Of a DNA stretch of 18,505 bases, positions 6,425 through 14,263 are shown one piece after another; the stretch's first letter is position 1, and each line of letters begins with the position of its first letter. The notes under the pieces were generated by a model. That model was not told the DNA's origin and searched no databases. It saw nothing but the letters and a program-made list of their open reading frames with translations. The position numbers were made by a program, and so were the translations under genes. Source of the stretch: JAEUTH01 sp044230205 (GTDB lineage Bacteria; Bacteroidota; Bacteroidia; AKYH767-A; OLB10); NCBI GenBank assembly GCA_044230205.1, contig JBGARN010000095.1, positions 1-18,505 on the forward strand, given 5' to 3'.

Positions 6425-7932
6425 TGTGGAGTTATAGTTATTAAATGATTAGTTTCATTAAAGTAATCAAGCGCATATGCTAATTCGCCTTCGGCATCGG
6501 CATATATTGTAAACAATTTATCTCCTTTCGATATTTTTTTTCCAAGCGATGCATTAAAATAAATTCCTGATCCAGGGTTTTCAGGTGCCCCTGCTAGTTT
6601 AGCAATCCTGGCAAGCACCCTGTTATTAATGGAAGTAACAATACCGTTTTCTTTAGCAAGAATATCGGTATGATGGCGTGCATAATAAGGTTCAGTAAAT
6701 CCTCCCTGCGCTATGCATATGTCTTTAAATTTCTCCCATGCTTTGCCACTATTTAAAATTTCTTCAGCTTTTTGTAAACCTGTTCCCGGTGAAGCAATGG
6801 AGGAAAGTTCAATTAGCTCTCCAGCCAGCATAAGTGCTTTTGAGCGCAGAACCGTGTGGGCTTTTGTTTCATTTCGTAATACTGCAAGCACATCCATAGC
6901 TTCAAGAGCAGGGCCAAGTCCATAGCCAACAGGTTCATTACCTTTTGTAATTATTACTTTGACGGTTATACCGATTTCAGCGGCAACCACTGTAAAATAA
7001 TATTGCAGCTTAAGTGCTTCTTCTTTTGATCGTACTTTTACTGTTGGCCCAAATGGTATTTCTAAAACCAGGTGAGTGGAGCCTGCCGCAGCTTTTTTTG
7101 AAAGAACAGATGCAATCATTTGTCCGGCACTATCAATGTCAAGCGCTTTTTCAACACGGATTAATTTATCATCGGCCGGGCTTAAGTCAACCGCACCACC
7201 CCAGGCTATACAGCCGCCATGATTTTGAACTATGTTTTTTATTTGTTCGCCTGAAAGGTTTACTGGCGCCATCGTTTCCATAACATCAGCTGTTCCTGCT
7301 GGTGAAGTAATAGCACGTGATGATGTTTTCGGAATCCACAATCCGGCTGCAGCAACTATGGCTACAACAATGGGTGTAGTTCGATTACCAGGCAAACCTC
7401 CGATACAGTGTTTATCATATATTGGCTGCTTATCCCACGTTAATCTATTTCCTGATTTTATCATGGCCTTGGTAAGGCCGGTGATTTCAGCTAGATTTAA
7501 ATTATCACCTGCGCATGCCGAAACAAATGCTGCAAGTTCAATATCGGAATACCGGTCGTTGGTTACATCATTAATTATTTCTTCAAGGGCAAGATCACTA
7601 AGCTGTTGCCTGTACATTTTTGCACGCACATGACTTAATGATAAAATGGGTTTTAAATGACTTATTGAAATATAATTACCCGGTTTGGCATTTAGTTTTT
7701 TGAATGCGCTTTCACTTAAACCGGCTTCGCCTTGTTGTAAAAAGTTGCCTTTAACAAGGTTAATGGTTGCAATGATACTTTTGCCATCACAGTTAACAGT
7801 TACACGGGTTAATGCATCAAAACCTTCTGATTTACAAATGTGGCAATCCCTGCGCATGAAAATAATATTTTCATGATAGGTGTCAATACCCAGCGAAACT
7901 AACTTAAGCTGATGTTTTTGTGAATGATGCAT
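6421..7932 (-). CDS. AMP phosphorylase / thymidine phosphorylase family protein (archaeal type)
   Basis: A 503-residue enzyme with the architecture of archaeal AMP phosphorylase rather than E. coli DeoA. It has an extra N-terminal domain (about 1-95, with FMRRDCHICKSEGF at 25-38, typical of the bacterial branch), a helical and alpha/beta core, and a C-terminal PYNP-type domain (about 430-500). Core motifs are KHCIGGLPGNRTT (174-186), KTSSRAITSPAGTADVMETM (202-221), GGCIAWGGAVDLSPADD (239-255) and GNEPVGYGLGPALEAMD (331-347). The SSRAITSPAGTAD stretch is diagnostic of the NMP-phosphorylase clade. Archaeal members cleave AMP, CMP and UMP with phosphate to base plus ribose 1,5-bisphosphate; bacterial members are often annotated as putative thymidine phosphorylases, so the substrate is uncertain. 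The start directly abuts the stop of the upstream MBL gene, with zero spacing. Confidence 0.85.
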   Translation of the reverse strand: MHHSQKHQLKLVSLGIDTYHENIIFMRRDCHICKSEGFDALTRVTVNCDGKSIIATINLVKGNFLQQGEAGLSESAFKKLNAKPGNYISISHLKPILSLSHVRAKMYRQQLSDLALEEIINDVTNDRYSDIELAAFVSACAGDNLNLAEITGLTKAMIKSGNRLTWDKQPIYDKHCIGGLPGNRTTPIVVAIVAAAGLWIPKTSSRAITSPAGTADVMETMAPVNLSGEQIKNIVQNHGGCIAWGGAVDLSPADDKLIRVEKALDIDSAGQMIASVLSKKAAAGSTHLVLEIPFGPTVKVRSKEEALKLQYYFTVVAAEIGITVKVIITKGNEPVGYGLGPALEAMDVLAVLRNETKAHTVLRSKALMLAGELIELSSIASPGTGLQKAEEILNSGKAWEKFKDICIAQGGFTEPYYARHHTDILAKENGIVTSINNRVLARIAKLAGAPENPGSGIYFNASLGKKISKGDKLFTIYADAEGELAYALDYFNETNHLITITPQ

Positions 7933-9303
7933 TTATTTCAGGTTTATCGTTACACTTTCATTCAGTTGAGGAATGTAGTTGTCCCATTTTAAAATTTTCT
8001 TGATTTTTTTCTGCAGTGCTATTGATGCTTCCTGGTCACCATGAACTAAAAAAACATATTCAGGTTTATTGCTAATACTGCTAAGCCAATTATTCAATCC
8101 TGTTTGATCAGCATGGGCTGACAATCCTTCTATGCAAGTAACTTTGGCGCGCACTTTATGCAGCTTCCCATAAAATTTCAGATGGTCTGCGCCATCAAGA
8201 AGCAACCTGCCGCGTGTACCCGGAGCCTGGTATCCGGCAAGCAATACCAGGTTTTTTGAATTACTGATAAAGTAATCAAAGTAGGTAAGCACTCTTCCAC
8301 CGGTTGCCATTCCGCTTGCAGCAATAATAATCTTGGGCGATGTATCGGTGCACAGCTTCAGCGTTTCATCATAGTCTTCAATAATATTTATGTTGCTTAT
8401 CATCCTTGTAAAAACATCATTATCAATTTTCATATCACTTAAATAATCACCAATAACTCTAAGAACCTGGTTTGCCATAGGGCTATCAAGATAAACAGGT
8501 ACATGAGGTATTAACTCTTTAACGCGCAATTGAGTGAGATAATACATTAAGAGTTGCGCACGTTCAACAGCAAACCCCGGGATAATTACTGTTCCTCCTT
8601 TCTTAAGTGTACTGTTTATAGTAGAAGCAATTTTATTTTCATCAATGGTTTGATGATTACGGTTACCATAAGTAGATTCTATTAATAACACATCAGCACT
8701 TTCTGGTTTTTCCGGATCATTCATCAGCGGGTCATTCCAGTTGCCTATATCACCGGAAAATACAAACCTGGTTTGTGCTGCCAATAGTTCAATAAATGCT
8801 GCTCCCGGTATATGACCTGCAGGGCGGAACCTGAACCTGATTTCTTTTTCAAGCGTATGCCATACATTGAAAGAAACAGGCGTAAAGAGCCTGATGGTAT
8901 TTTCTACATCCTGCTGGGTGTAAAGAGGTAATGCAGGCTGGTGTTTAGAATACATAAGGTTATTGGCTTTGTCTGCATCTTCCTGTTGAATTTTAGCACT
9001 GTCAGCAAGTATAATTTTTGCTACTTCTAAAGTTGCTGGAGTTCCATATATTGGATTGTTATAACCATGTTTTACAATGCAAGGAAGGTAACCGCAATGA
9101 TCGAGATGTGCATGGGTAAGAAGCGTATATTGAATACTCTTAACATCAACAGGTAAAGTCTCCCAGTTTAATAAGCGCAAGGGCTTAAGCCCCTGGAACA
9201 ACCCGCAATCGATAAGAATTTTAATGTCTAAAATTTCTAACAAAAACTTGCTTCCGGTAACGGTTTGTGCAGCACCCAGGAAAGTTATTTTACCAATTGA
9301 CAT
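7933..9303 (-). CDS. MBL-fold / beta-CASP metallo-ribonuclease (CPSF-like, RNA specificity domain)
   Basis: A cytoplasmic two-domain protein of the beta-CASP RNase group (COG1236-like). Numbered from the chosen start: THAHLDH zinc motif with H64, H66, D68, H69; motif 3 His164 (PAGHIPGA); motif 4 Asp185 (FSGDIG); beta-CASP motif A Glu209 (IESTYGNR); IIAASGMATGGR in the beta-CASP domain; motif B His397 (LSAHAD); motif C His421 (LVHGD). All metal ligands are present, so it should be active as an endo- and/or 5' exoribonuclease. I chose the ATG at 9303 because homologues start just before the first strand (MSIGKITFLGAAQTVTGS). An in-frame ATG at 9348 would add 15 non-conserved residues and leave 7 nt to the upstream gene, so it remains possible. 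Second gene of the operon. Confidence 0.88.
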   Translation of the reverse strand: MSIGKITFLGAAQTVTGSKFLLEILDIKILIDCGLFQGLKPLRLLNWETLPVDVKSIQYTLLTHAHLDHCGYLPCIVKHGYNNPIYGTPATLEVAKIILADSAKIQQEDADKANNLMYSKHQPALPLYTQQDVENTIRLFTPVSFNVWHTLEKEIRFRFRPAGHIPGAAFIELLAAQTRFVFSGDIGNWNDPLMNDPEKPESADVLLIESTYGNRNHQTIDENKIASTINSTLKKGGTVIIPGFAVERAQLLMYYLTQLRVKELIPHVPVYLDSPMANQVLRVIGDYLSDMKIDNDVFTRMISNINIIEDYDETLKLCTDTSPKIIIAASGMATGGRVLTYFDYFISNSKNLVLLAGYQAPGTRGRLLLDGADHLKFYGKLHKVRAKVTCIEGLSAHADQTGLNNWLSSISNKPEYVFLVHGDQEASIALQKKIKKILKWDNYIPQLNESVTINLK

Positions 9304-9355
9304 AACCAGTTGTTTAAAAATATGAATTCTATTGCTGTGATTTTGCAAATCAGTT

Positions 9356-10210
9356 TTAATGTTTCAGCATTGGTTTCGATAGTTCCTCTGCTTCATTTAA
9401 TGCTGCCATCAGGCGATTATTGGAAATGCCGTTTTGAACCAACAGGCTTACACCTTTTTTTAATTCATTCGCAAGAATAATTTTATCATCCATAAGCAGT
9501 TGTTTTTCCTTTAAAGTAATCGATGTAAGACAAGTAACCGGGTAAAGCCCGCTTTTATCAATCCAGGTTTTTAGATTATGCTGTTGTGGATAATCCCAAC
9601 CTATAAGGTATAGGTTACTACACTCGGCATACTTAATGGCATCGGTTGTAAATCGTGTATTAGTAATAATCCAGCCCTGGTAATTAGAAGTTTTGTCAGT
9701 TTTTTGCTGCATCCACTTTTCTTTCACATCAATAAATCTGGATTGCACATACAGCGGAATTTTTACATCGCAAATAACTCCCTGACGGTTATGAAATTTA
9801 CATTCAATAATGCATTTCTTCTGGTCATCTTCAGCAATTATGTCAATTTCATGCGTAACACACCGGCCGGTTACAAAGCTTCCGGTAACAACAGTGTAAC
9901 CCTGATACTGCAATAGTTTAGAAATAAAAAGCTCAAACGGAAAGCCGGTAGGCCCAAGTTGCATTATAGCTTGTTTTAATTTATAACGGGCCGCAACGGG
10001 CTGTTTCAGTTTTTTAAGCAATGAAAAAGCAATCCGGTAAATTTTTTTTGTGCTGATTCCGGGATATAATTGTGCTTCTACTTCTTGAACAATTTGTTCA
10101 GCAGTTTCCTTTGAAGCACCTGTTCGCCTGAGAGATGCAATTAATTTCTCATTGCTGAAAGGCACCACATGGCCCGAGGCTTTCTTAACCAGTTGAACAG
10201 TTGCTGACAT
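9356..10210 (-). CDS. ATP-cone domain fused to PD-(D/E)XK restriction-endonuclease-like nuclease
   Basis: A 284-residue protein, first gene of the operon. Residues about 3-85 form an ATP-cone: VKKASGHVVPFSNEKLIASLRRTGAS matches the strand-helix opening known from NrdR and ribonucleotide reductases, where the fold senses ATP against dATP. Residues about 88-205 form an Mrr-like nuclease: GFPFELFISKLLQYQGY (Glu93 in the first helix), HEIDIIAED with Asp123, IIECKFH with Glu136 and Lys138, and a later helix-strand with GWIITNTRFT. The D-x(12)-E-x-K spacing is intact, so cleavage activity is plausible. Residues 205-284 are helical and unassigned. No methyltransferase is nearby, so it is not part of a standard restriction system. 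Nucleotide-gated cleavage of DNA or RNA is an inference. Confidence 0.8.
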   Translation of the reverse strand: MSATVQLVKKASGHVVPFSNEKLIASLRRTGASKETAEQIVQEVEAQLYPGISTKKIYRIAFSLLKKLKQPVAARYKLKQAIMQLGPTGFPFELFISKLLQYQGYTVVTGSFVTGRCVTHEIDIIAEDDQKKCIIECKFHNRQGVICDVKIPLYVQSRFIDVKEKWMQQKTDKTSNYQGWIITNTRFTTDAIKYAECSNLYLIGWDYPQQHNLKTWIDKSGLYPVTCLTSITLKEKQLLMDDKIILANELKKGVSLLVQNGISNNRLMAALNEAEELSKPMLKH

Positions 10211-10399
10211 TAACTATTGGAAATAAAGTAGCTAACATAAAAAAGTAATCTGATGTTATTATAAATTTATTGATAATTCACCTTCGTTACCGGTACGAAA
10301 TCTTTTTGATGAAAATTAATCAACCCATGAAGAGTGTTACAGAATATTAATCATTATATTTCGAAGGAAAAAGTTCTTTACCGTTAACCATTTAAAGCC
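10211..10399. promoter_or_regulatory. Shared divergent regulatory region with two inverted repeats
   Basis: This 189-bp AT-rich gap separates the minus-strand nucleotide operon from the plus-strand kinase gene and must carry both start regions. Two inverted repeats stand out: TTCGT-N7-ACGAA at 10283-10299, with an inner ACCGGT core, and TTGAT-N8-ATCAA at 10306-10323. TATATTTC at 10355-10362 is one base off the TAnnTTTG -7 consensus and could serve the kinase gene. I see no consensus -33/-7 pair on either strand, which would fit activator-dependent promoters. Binding by the adjacent NarL-type regulator is an inference. Confidence 0.45.
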
Positions 10400-13027
10400 A
10401 TGAACAGCAAATCAGTTTCCAGTCCGGACATTAAGGGGTTTAATTTGAATATGGATGACTTACTGCTCATCCTTGATTCAATTACTGAAGCAATCTATGG
10501 AGTGGATGAGAATTGTAATGTTAACTTTTGCAATACTGCTTTTCTGAAAGCACTTGGTTATGAAAATGCAAATGAAGTAGCTGGAAAAAATATCCATAAT
10601 TTAATCCATCATCATTATGCAGATGGTACAGAATATCCGGAGCATGACTGCAGGATAAATAAAATGCTTAAGGAAAAAAATTATGCTCACGCAAGTGATG
10701 AGGTTTTCTGGCGGGCAGACGGAACAAGCTTCCCCGTTGAGTATTGGGCATATCCACAATTTCGAAACAACCAATTTAATGGCAACGTTGTAATCTTTCT
10801 TGATATTACTGAAAGAAAATTAACCCAGCAGGAATTAAGTGAAAGCGAGCAGCGCTTTAAAGAGCTTATGGACCATGTGGATGCAGGGGTTGTTATTTTT
10901 GACAGCGAGGGAAACATTACCTCCTTTAATACCAAAACAGCCGATATTTTCGGAGTACAAAAGGAAAATCTTCCCGGAAGGTCAGCCATACTGCATGATT
11001 GGAAATTTGTTGCTGAAGATCATACTCCTTTAAATCCAGAACAGATTCCGCTTTTTCAGATTCTTGAAATGGGTAAACCGGTTAGAAATAAAATTATCGG
11101 TGTGGTAAGACCTGTAATAAATGATATAGTATGGGTTTTGGTTAGTGGCTATCCAATAAAAGATAAATCGGGCAAAATACTTCGTGTTGTTAATACCTTC
11201 ATTGATATAACTGAACGTAAATTGGTTGAGGAAGTGCAGTTTAAAAATGAAAAATTTCTCCTGGAAACTCAACGCATTGCCAACCTGGGAAGTTACTCAT
11301 TTGATATAAGGCGGGGGAAATGGCAGAGCTCACCAGTGCTCGATAAAATTTTTGGTATCAACCAGGACATTTATCACTCAGTTGAATTATGGATTGAAAT
11401 GTTGCATCCCGATTGGAAGCAAACTATGCAGGATTATTTATGGAATGAAGTATTAACCAAAAAAATTCCATTTGACAAGCAATACCAGATTGTAAGATAT
11501 AATGACCATGAAGTGCGTTGGGTACATGGTATGGGCGACCTGGTGCTTGATGAAAATGGCAACCCCATAGAATTGGTGGGCACTATAATGGATATTACCG
11601 AATCAAAAATTGCGGGAGAAGCCTTAAGAAAGAGCGAAGAAAAATACAGGCAGATTGTTGAAACATCGCATGAGGGAATTTGGATGTTAGATGAAAATGG
11701 ATTAACAACTTTTGTTAATCAGCGTTTAGCTGATATGTTAGGGTATGACAGGGATGAGATGAATGGAAAAGCGATGATGGATTTTATTAACGAGGATGAG
11801 AAAGATAAAGCAAAAGCTGCTATTGACCGAAGAAAAGACGGTATTGCTGAACAGGTGGAATTCAGGTTTATGAAGAAAAATGGTGATGAAATTTATGTGC
11901 TGGTTGAAAACAATCCTATTTTTGAAAATAAGGTTTATAAAGGATCAATGGCTATGCTTATGGATATTACCAATAGGCGTAAGGCAGAACTTGAAAACTA
12001 CCTGATGGTAAATGAAACGGAAGAAAATTTTGTTTTGATTGATACCCAATACAGGATAATAACATTTAACAAGCAATTTAGCACCACCTATAAGACATAT
12101 TTTAATCGTGAGGTTAAGCGAGGTGAATTTATTTATGACTACGCTATACCTGAACGGAAAGAAATTGTAAAGGAACTTTATAAAAGAGTTTTTAATGGCG
12201 AGCGGGTATCCTCAGAAACCAGCGTCAATTTGCCTGACGGAGTTGTTACATATTCAAGCTTATTTAAACCTACTTATGATAACAAAGGCAATATAGTTGG
12301 GGCATTTGTTTCAAGCAGCAATATCACACCAAGAAAAAAAATTGAAGATGAATTAAGAAAATCGCAGGCCGAACTCAGGCAGTTATCGGCACACCAGCAA
12401 ACCATCCGCGAAGAAGAGGGTAGAAGAATAGCACGTGAAATTCATGATGAACTGGGGCAGCAATTAACCGGCCTTAAAATGGATGCTTCATGGATCAGTA
12501 AAAAGTACAATAAGGTTGAATCAGCCGAATTTGAAAAAAAGGTTAATGGCATGATTCACCTGATTGATGAAATGGTAAAATCAATCAGGCGCATTGCTTC
12601 TGAACTCAGACCCGGCATTCTTGACGATTTAGGCCTTAACGCAGCCTTAGAATGGCAAAGCCATGAATTTGAAAAACGAACAGAGATTAAATGTAAATTT
12701 GAAACCAGGTTAGATGATGCAGTGGTTAACAAAAATACTGCCTCAGGAATATTCAGAATATACCAGGAAGCATTAACCAACATTGCACGCCATTCAAAAG
12801 CCACCATGGTTGAAGCAAAAATAGAAATTACAGATAACTTCTTAGTATTGCAGGTGAAAGATAATGGACAGGGCTTTAATGTTGATGCCGTAAGAAACAA
12901 AAAGACACTTGGTGTTGTTGGAATGAAGGAACGTGCAATAATGCTTAAAGGTGATTTACAGATTAACAGTGCCCAAAACCGCGGAACAATAATAAGACTT
13001 CAGATTCCCGTTGATTTGATTGAATAA
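10400..13027 (+). CDS. Soluble multi-PAS sensor histidine kinase, NarL/DegS type (HisKA_3)
   Basis: An 875-residue kinase with no membrane segment, so a cytoplasmic sensor. Five PAS modules precede the kinase, four of them ending in a D-I-T linker: about 20-140 (with LIHHHYADGTEYPEHDC at 68-84), 150-275, 290-402 (PAS_3-like), 412-525 and 535-647. The HisKA_3 helix (about 655-740) has REIHDELGQQLTGLK with phospho-acceptor His682 and then SIRRIASELRPGILDDLGL. The HATPase has N box YQEALTNIARHS (Asn794), G1 DNGQGF (821-826) and LGVVGMKERA (837-846). This kinase type works with LuxR-family regulators, and one follows 12 nt downstream. The sensed signal is unknown; no Cys cluster for an iron-sulphur site or obvious haem ligand set is evident. 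It is transcribed away from the nucleotide operon. Confidence 0.92.
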   Translation: MNSKSVSSPDIKGFNLNMDDLLLILDSITEAIYGVDENCNVNFCNTAFLKALGYENANEVAGKNIHNLIHHHYADGTEYPEHDCRINKMLKEKNYAHASDEVFWRADGTSFPVEYWAYPQFRNNQFNGNVVIFLDITERKLTQQELSESEQRFKELMDHVDAGVVIFDSEGNITSFNTKTADIFGVQKENLPGRSAILHDWKFVAEDHTPLNPEQIPLFQILEMGKPVRNKIIGVVRPVINDIVWVLVSGYPIKDKSGKILRVVNTFIDITERKLVEEVQFKNEKFLLETQRIANLGSYSFDIRRGKWQSSPVLDKIFGINQDIYHSVELWIEMLHPDWKQTMQDYLWNEVLTKKIPFDKQYQIVRYNDHEVRWVHGMGDLVLDENGNPIELVGTIMDITESKIAGEALRKSEEKYRQIVETSHEGIWMLDENGLTTFVNQRLADMLGYDRDEMNGKAMMDFINEDEKDKAKAAIDRRKDGIAEQVEFRFMKKNGDEIYVLVENNPIFENKVYKGSMAMLMDITNRRKAELENYLMVNETEENFVLIDTQYRIITFNKQFSTTYKTYFNREVKRGEFIYDYAIPERKEIVKELYKRVFNGERVSSETSVNLPDGVVTYSSLFKPTYDNKGNIVGAFVSSSNITPRKKIEDELRKSQAELRQLSAHQQTIREEEGRRIAREIHDELGQQLTGLKMDASWISKKYNKVESAEFEKKVNGMIHLIDEMVKSIRRIASELRPGILDDLGLNAALEWQSHEFEKRTEIKCKFETRLDDAVVNKNTASGIFRIYQEALTNIARHSKATMVEAKIEITDNFLVLQVKDNGQGFNVDAVRNKKTLGVVGMKERAIMLKGDLQINSAQNRGTIIRLQIPVDLIE

Positions 13028-13039
13028 CAGAACGAAAGA

Positions 13040-13669
13040 ATGAATATACTAATTGCAGACGATCACACCATTGTCAGGAGAGGCTTAAAAGAAATTTTAA
13101 ACGAGGAGTTTAAAGATTCAGAAATAATAGAAGTATCAGACGGCAACCAGTTAATGGCAAAGATGCATGGAAAAACAAAATTTGATATTGTGATTAGTGA
13201 TTTGTCAATGCCCGGCCGCGGTGGACTTGATGTTTTAAAACAATTAAAAGAAGAATTTCCTAAACAACCTGTATTAATCCTGAGTATTTATCCTGAGGAA
13301 CAATATGCTATGCGGGTTATGAAAGCCGGAGCATCGGGATACCTGACTAAGGATAGTGCACCTGATGAATTAGTTAAAGCCGTCAAGCAAATTCTGAATG
13401 GTCGCAAGTACATTACCGCATCGCTTGCCGAGCAGCTGGTTACGAATATTAATGCTGATACAAATAAGAAGCTGCATGAATTGCTATCTGATCGTGAGTT
13501 TGAAGTATTAAAGCTTATTGCATCGGGTAAGACAGTAACTGATATAGCTGATAAACTTTCACTAAGTATTACTACCATCAGTACCTACCGTGCACGAATA
13601 CTTGAAAAAATGAATCTGAAAAACAATGCTGAGCTAACGCGTTATGCATTGGAAAATAATTTAAATTAG
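13040..13669 (+). CDS. NarL/LuxR-family DNA-binding response regulator
   Basis: A 209-residue regulator. The receiver (1-120) has acidic pocket D7-D8, phospho-acceptor Asp54 (VISDLSMPG), the switch Ser in ILSIYPEE and Lys in YLTKDSAP. The LuxR/NarL helix-turn-helix (about 144-205) has LLSDREFEVLKLIASGKTVTDIADKLSLSITTISTYRARILEKM. It lies 12 nt after the kinase stop and is certainly its partner by type and position. Regulators of this family bind inverted repeats as dimers after phosphorylation. The two inverted repeats upstream of the kinase and the nucleotide operon are natural candidate targets, giving autoregulation and control of the divergent operon; this is inference. Confidence 0.95.
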   Translation: MNILIADDHTIVRRGLKEILNEEFKDSEIIEVSDGNQLMAKMHGKTKFDIVISDLSMPGRGGLDVLKQLKEEFPKQPVLILSIYPEEQYAMRVMKAGASGYLTKDSAPDELVKAVKQILNGRKYITASLAEQLVTNINADTNKKLHELLSDREFEVLKLIASGKTVTDIADKLSLSITTISTYRARILEKMNLKNNAELTRYALENNLN

Positions 13670-13702
13670 CACTTTGTTTAATGACAGGCATTGGCACATC
13701 CC

Positions 13703-13764
13703 CCGATTAATTAATGTGTTTGTTATCAATAGGGCAGCATTAAAGTTAATGCCGATTAATTTTG
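13703..13764 (+). promoter_or_regulatory. Putative promoter of the LOV module with 16-bp palindrome and direct repeat
   Basis: TAATTTTG at 13757-13764 is an exact TAnnTTTG -7 element. Just upstream, 13737-13752 reads GCATTAAAGTTAATGC, a perfect 7-bp inverted repeat around AG that would occupy the promoter spacer. CCGATTAATT occurs twice, at 13703-13712 and 13752-13761, the second copy overlapping the palindrome end and the -7 box. No TTTG -33 element is seen at the expected spacing. If this is the promoter, the leader to the 13885 ATG is about 115 nt. Operator function is inferred from symmetry and position only. Confidence 0.4.
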
Positions 13765-13884
13765 TAGTATAAAGAACGACATTCAGATTGATGTTTTTGT
13801 ACAAGAAAACTCAAATTCCTTCTATATAGAATGAAGACAATAGGGTGTTTATTTACCCAAACTCCAACACTTTAGCGCCTTTTT

Positions 13885-14259
13885 ATGGAAAATGAATTTT
13901 TAAAAGTGCTTATAGTAGATGATTCTGAAATAATCGGAACTCGCGTAAGGGCAATGCTTGCTGAAATTGATGGATTAAATATTGTAGGTCAGGTTAAGGA
14001 AGCCAAAAATGCTCTTCAGAATATTCAGCAACTACAACCCCATGTAGTTATTTTAGATATCAGCCTTGGTTCTGATAATGGTGCTGACCTGTTAGTGAAT
14101 ATACGAAAGCAATATCCGGATATAATGGTAGTTATGCTCTCCAATTTTTCATATCCCTATTATCGCAAATTATGCAAAGACAGGGGCGCTGATTTCTTTT
14201 TCGATAAAACAACAGAGTTTGAAAATATTCTCGGCTTAATGAAACAAATAGTCACATGA
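13885..14259 (+). CDS. Receiver-only response regulator (upstream partner of LOV kinase)
   Basis: A 124-residue stand-alone receiver domain with no output domain. The acidic pocket is D12-D13 (LIVDDSE), the phospho-acceptor is Asp58 (VVILDISLGSDNGADLL), the switch residue is Ser86 (VMLSNFS) and the conserved Lys is K108 (FFFDKTTEF). Such proteins pass phosphoryl groups in relays or act by protein-protein contact. Its stop is 4 nt before the ATG of the large LOV kinase, so the pair is cotranscribed. The late sequence FFFDKTTEFENILGL resembles regulators of the NarL class that have lost their DNA-binding domain, which is inference. The start chosen is the only ATG giving the complete first receiver strand. 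Confidence 0.9.
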   Translation: MENEFLKVLIVDDSEIIGTRVRAMLAEIDGLNIVGQVKEAKNALQNIQQLQPHVVILDISLGSDNGADLLVNIRKQYPDIMVVMLSNFSYPYYRKLCKDRGADFFFDKTTEFENILGLMKQIVT

Positions 14260-14263
14260 TTTA

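Noticed and set aside
7232..7633. A 133-residue plus-strand frame inside the AMP phosphorylase gene
   Set aside because: It is antisense to a strongly conserved catalytic region, has no recognisable domain and is a shadow of the real gene.
9356..10210. Restriction-modification system
   Set aside because: The nuclease fold is restriction-like, but no methyltransferase or specificity gene is nearby and it carries an ATP-cone.
10306..10323. FNR/CRP binding site
   Set aside because: The half-sites TTGAT and ATCAA are separated by 8 nt; the FNR site needs 4 and the CRP site 6. It is kept only as an inverted repeat of unknown binder.
11279..11600. A further LOV-like photoreceptor among the PAS domains of the first kinase
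   Set aside because: None of its PAS domains has the GxNCRFLQ motif; the flavin Cys is absent, so only the second kinase is called LOV.
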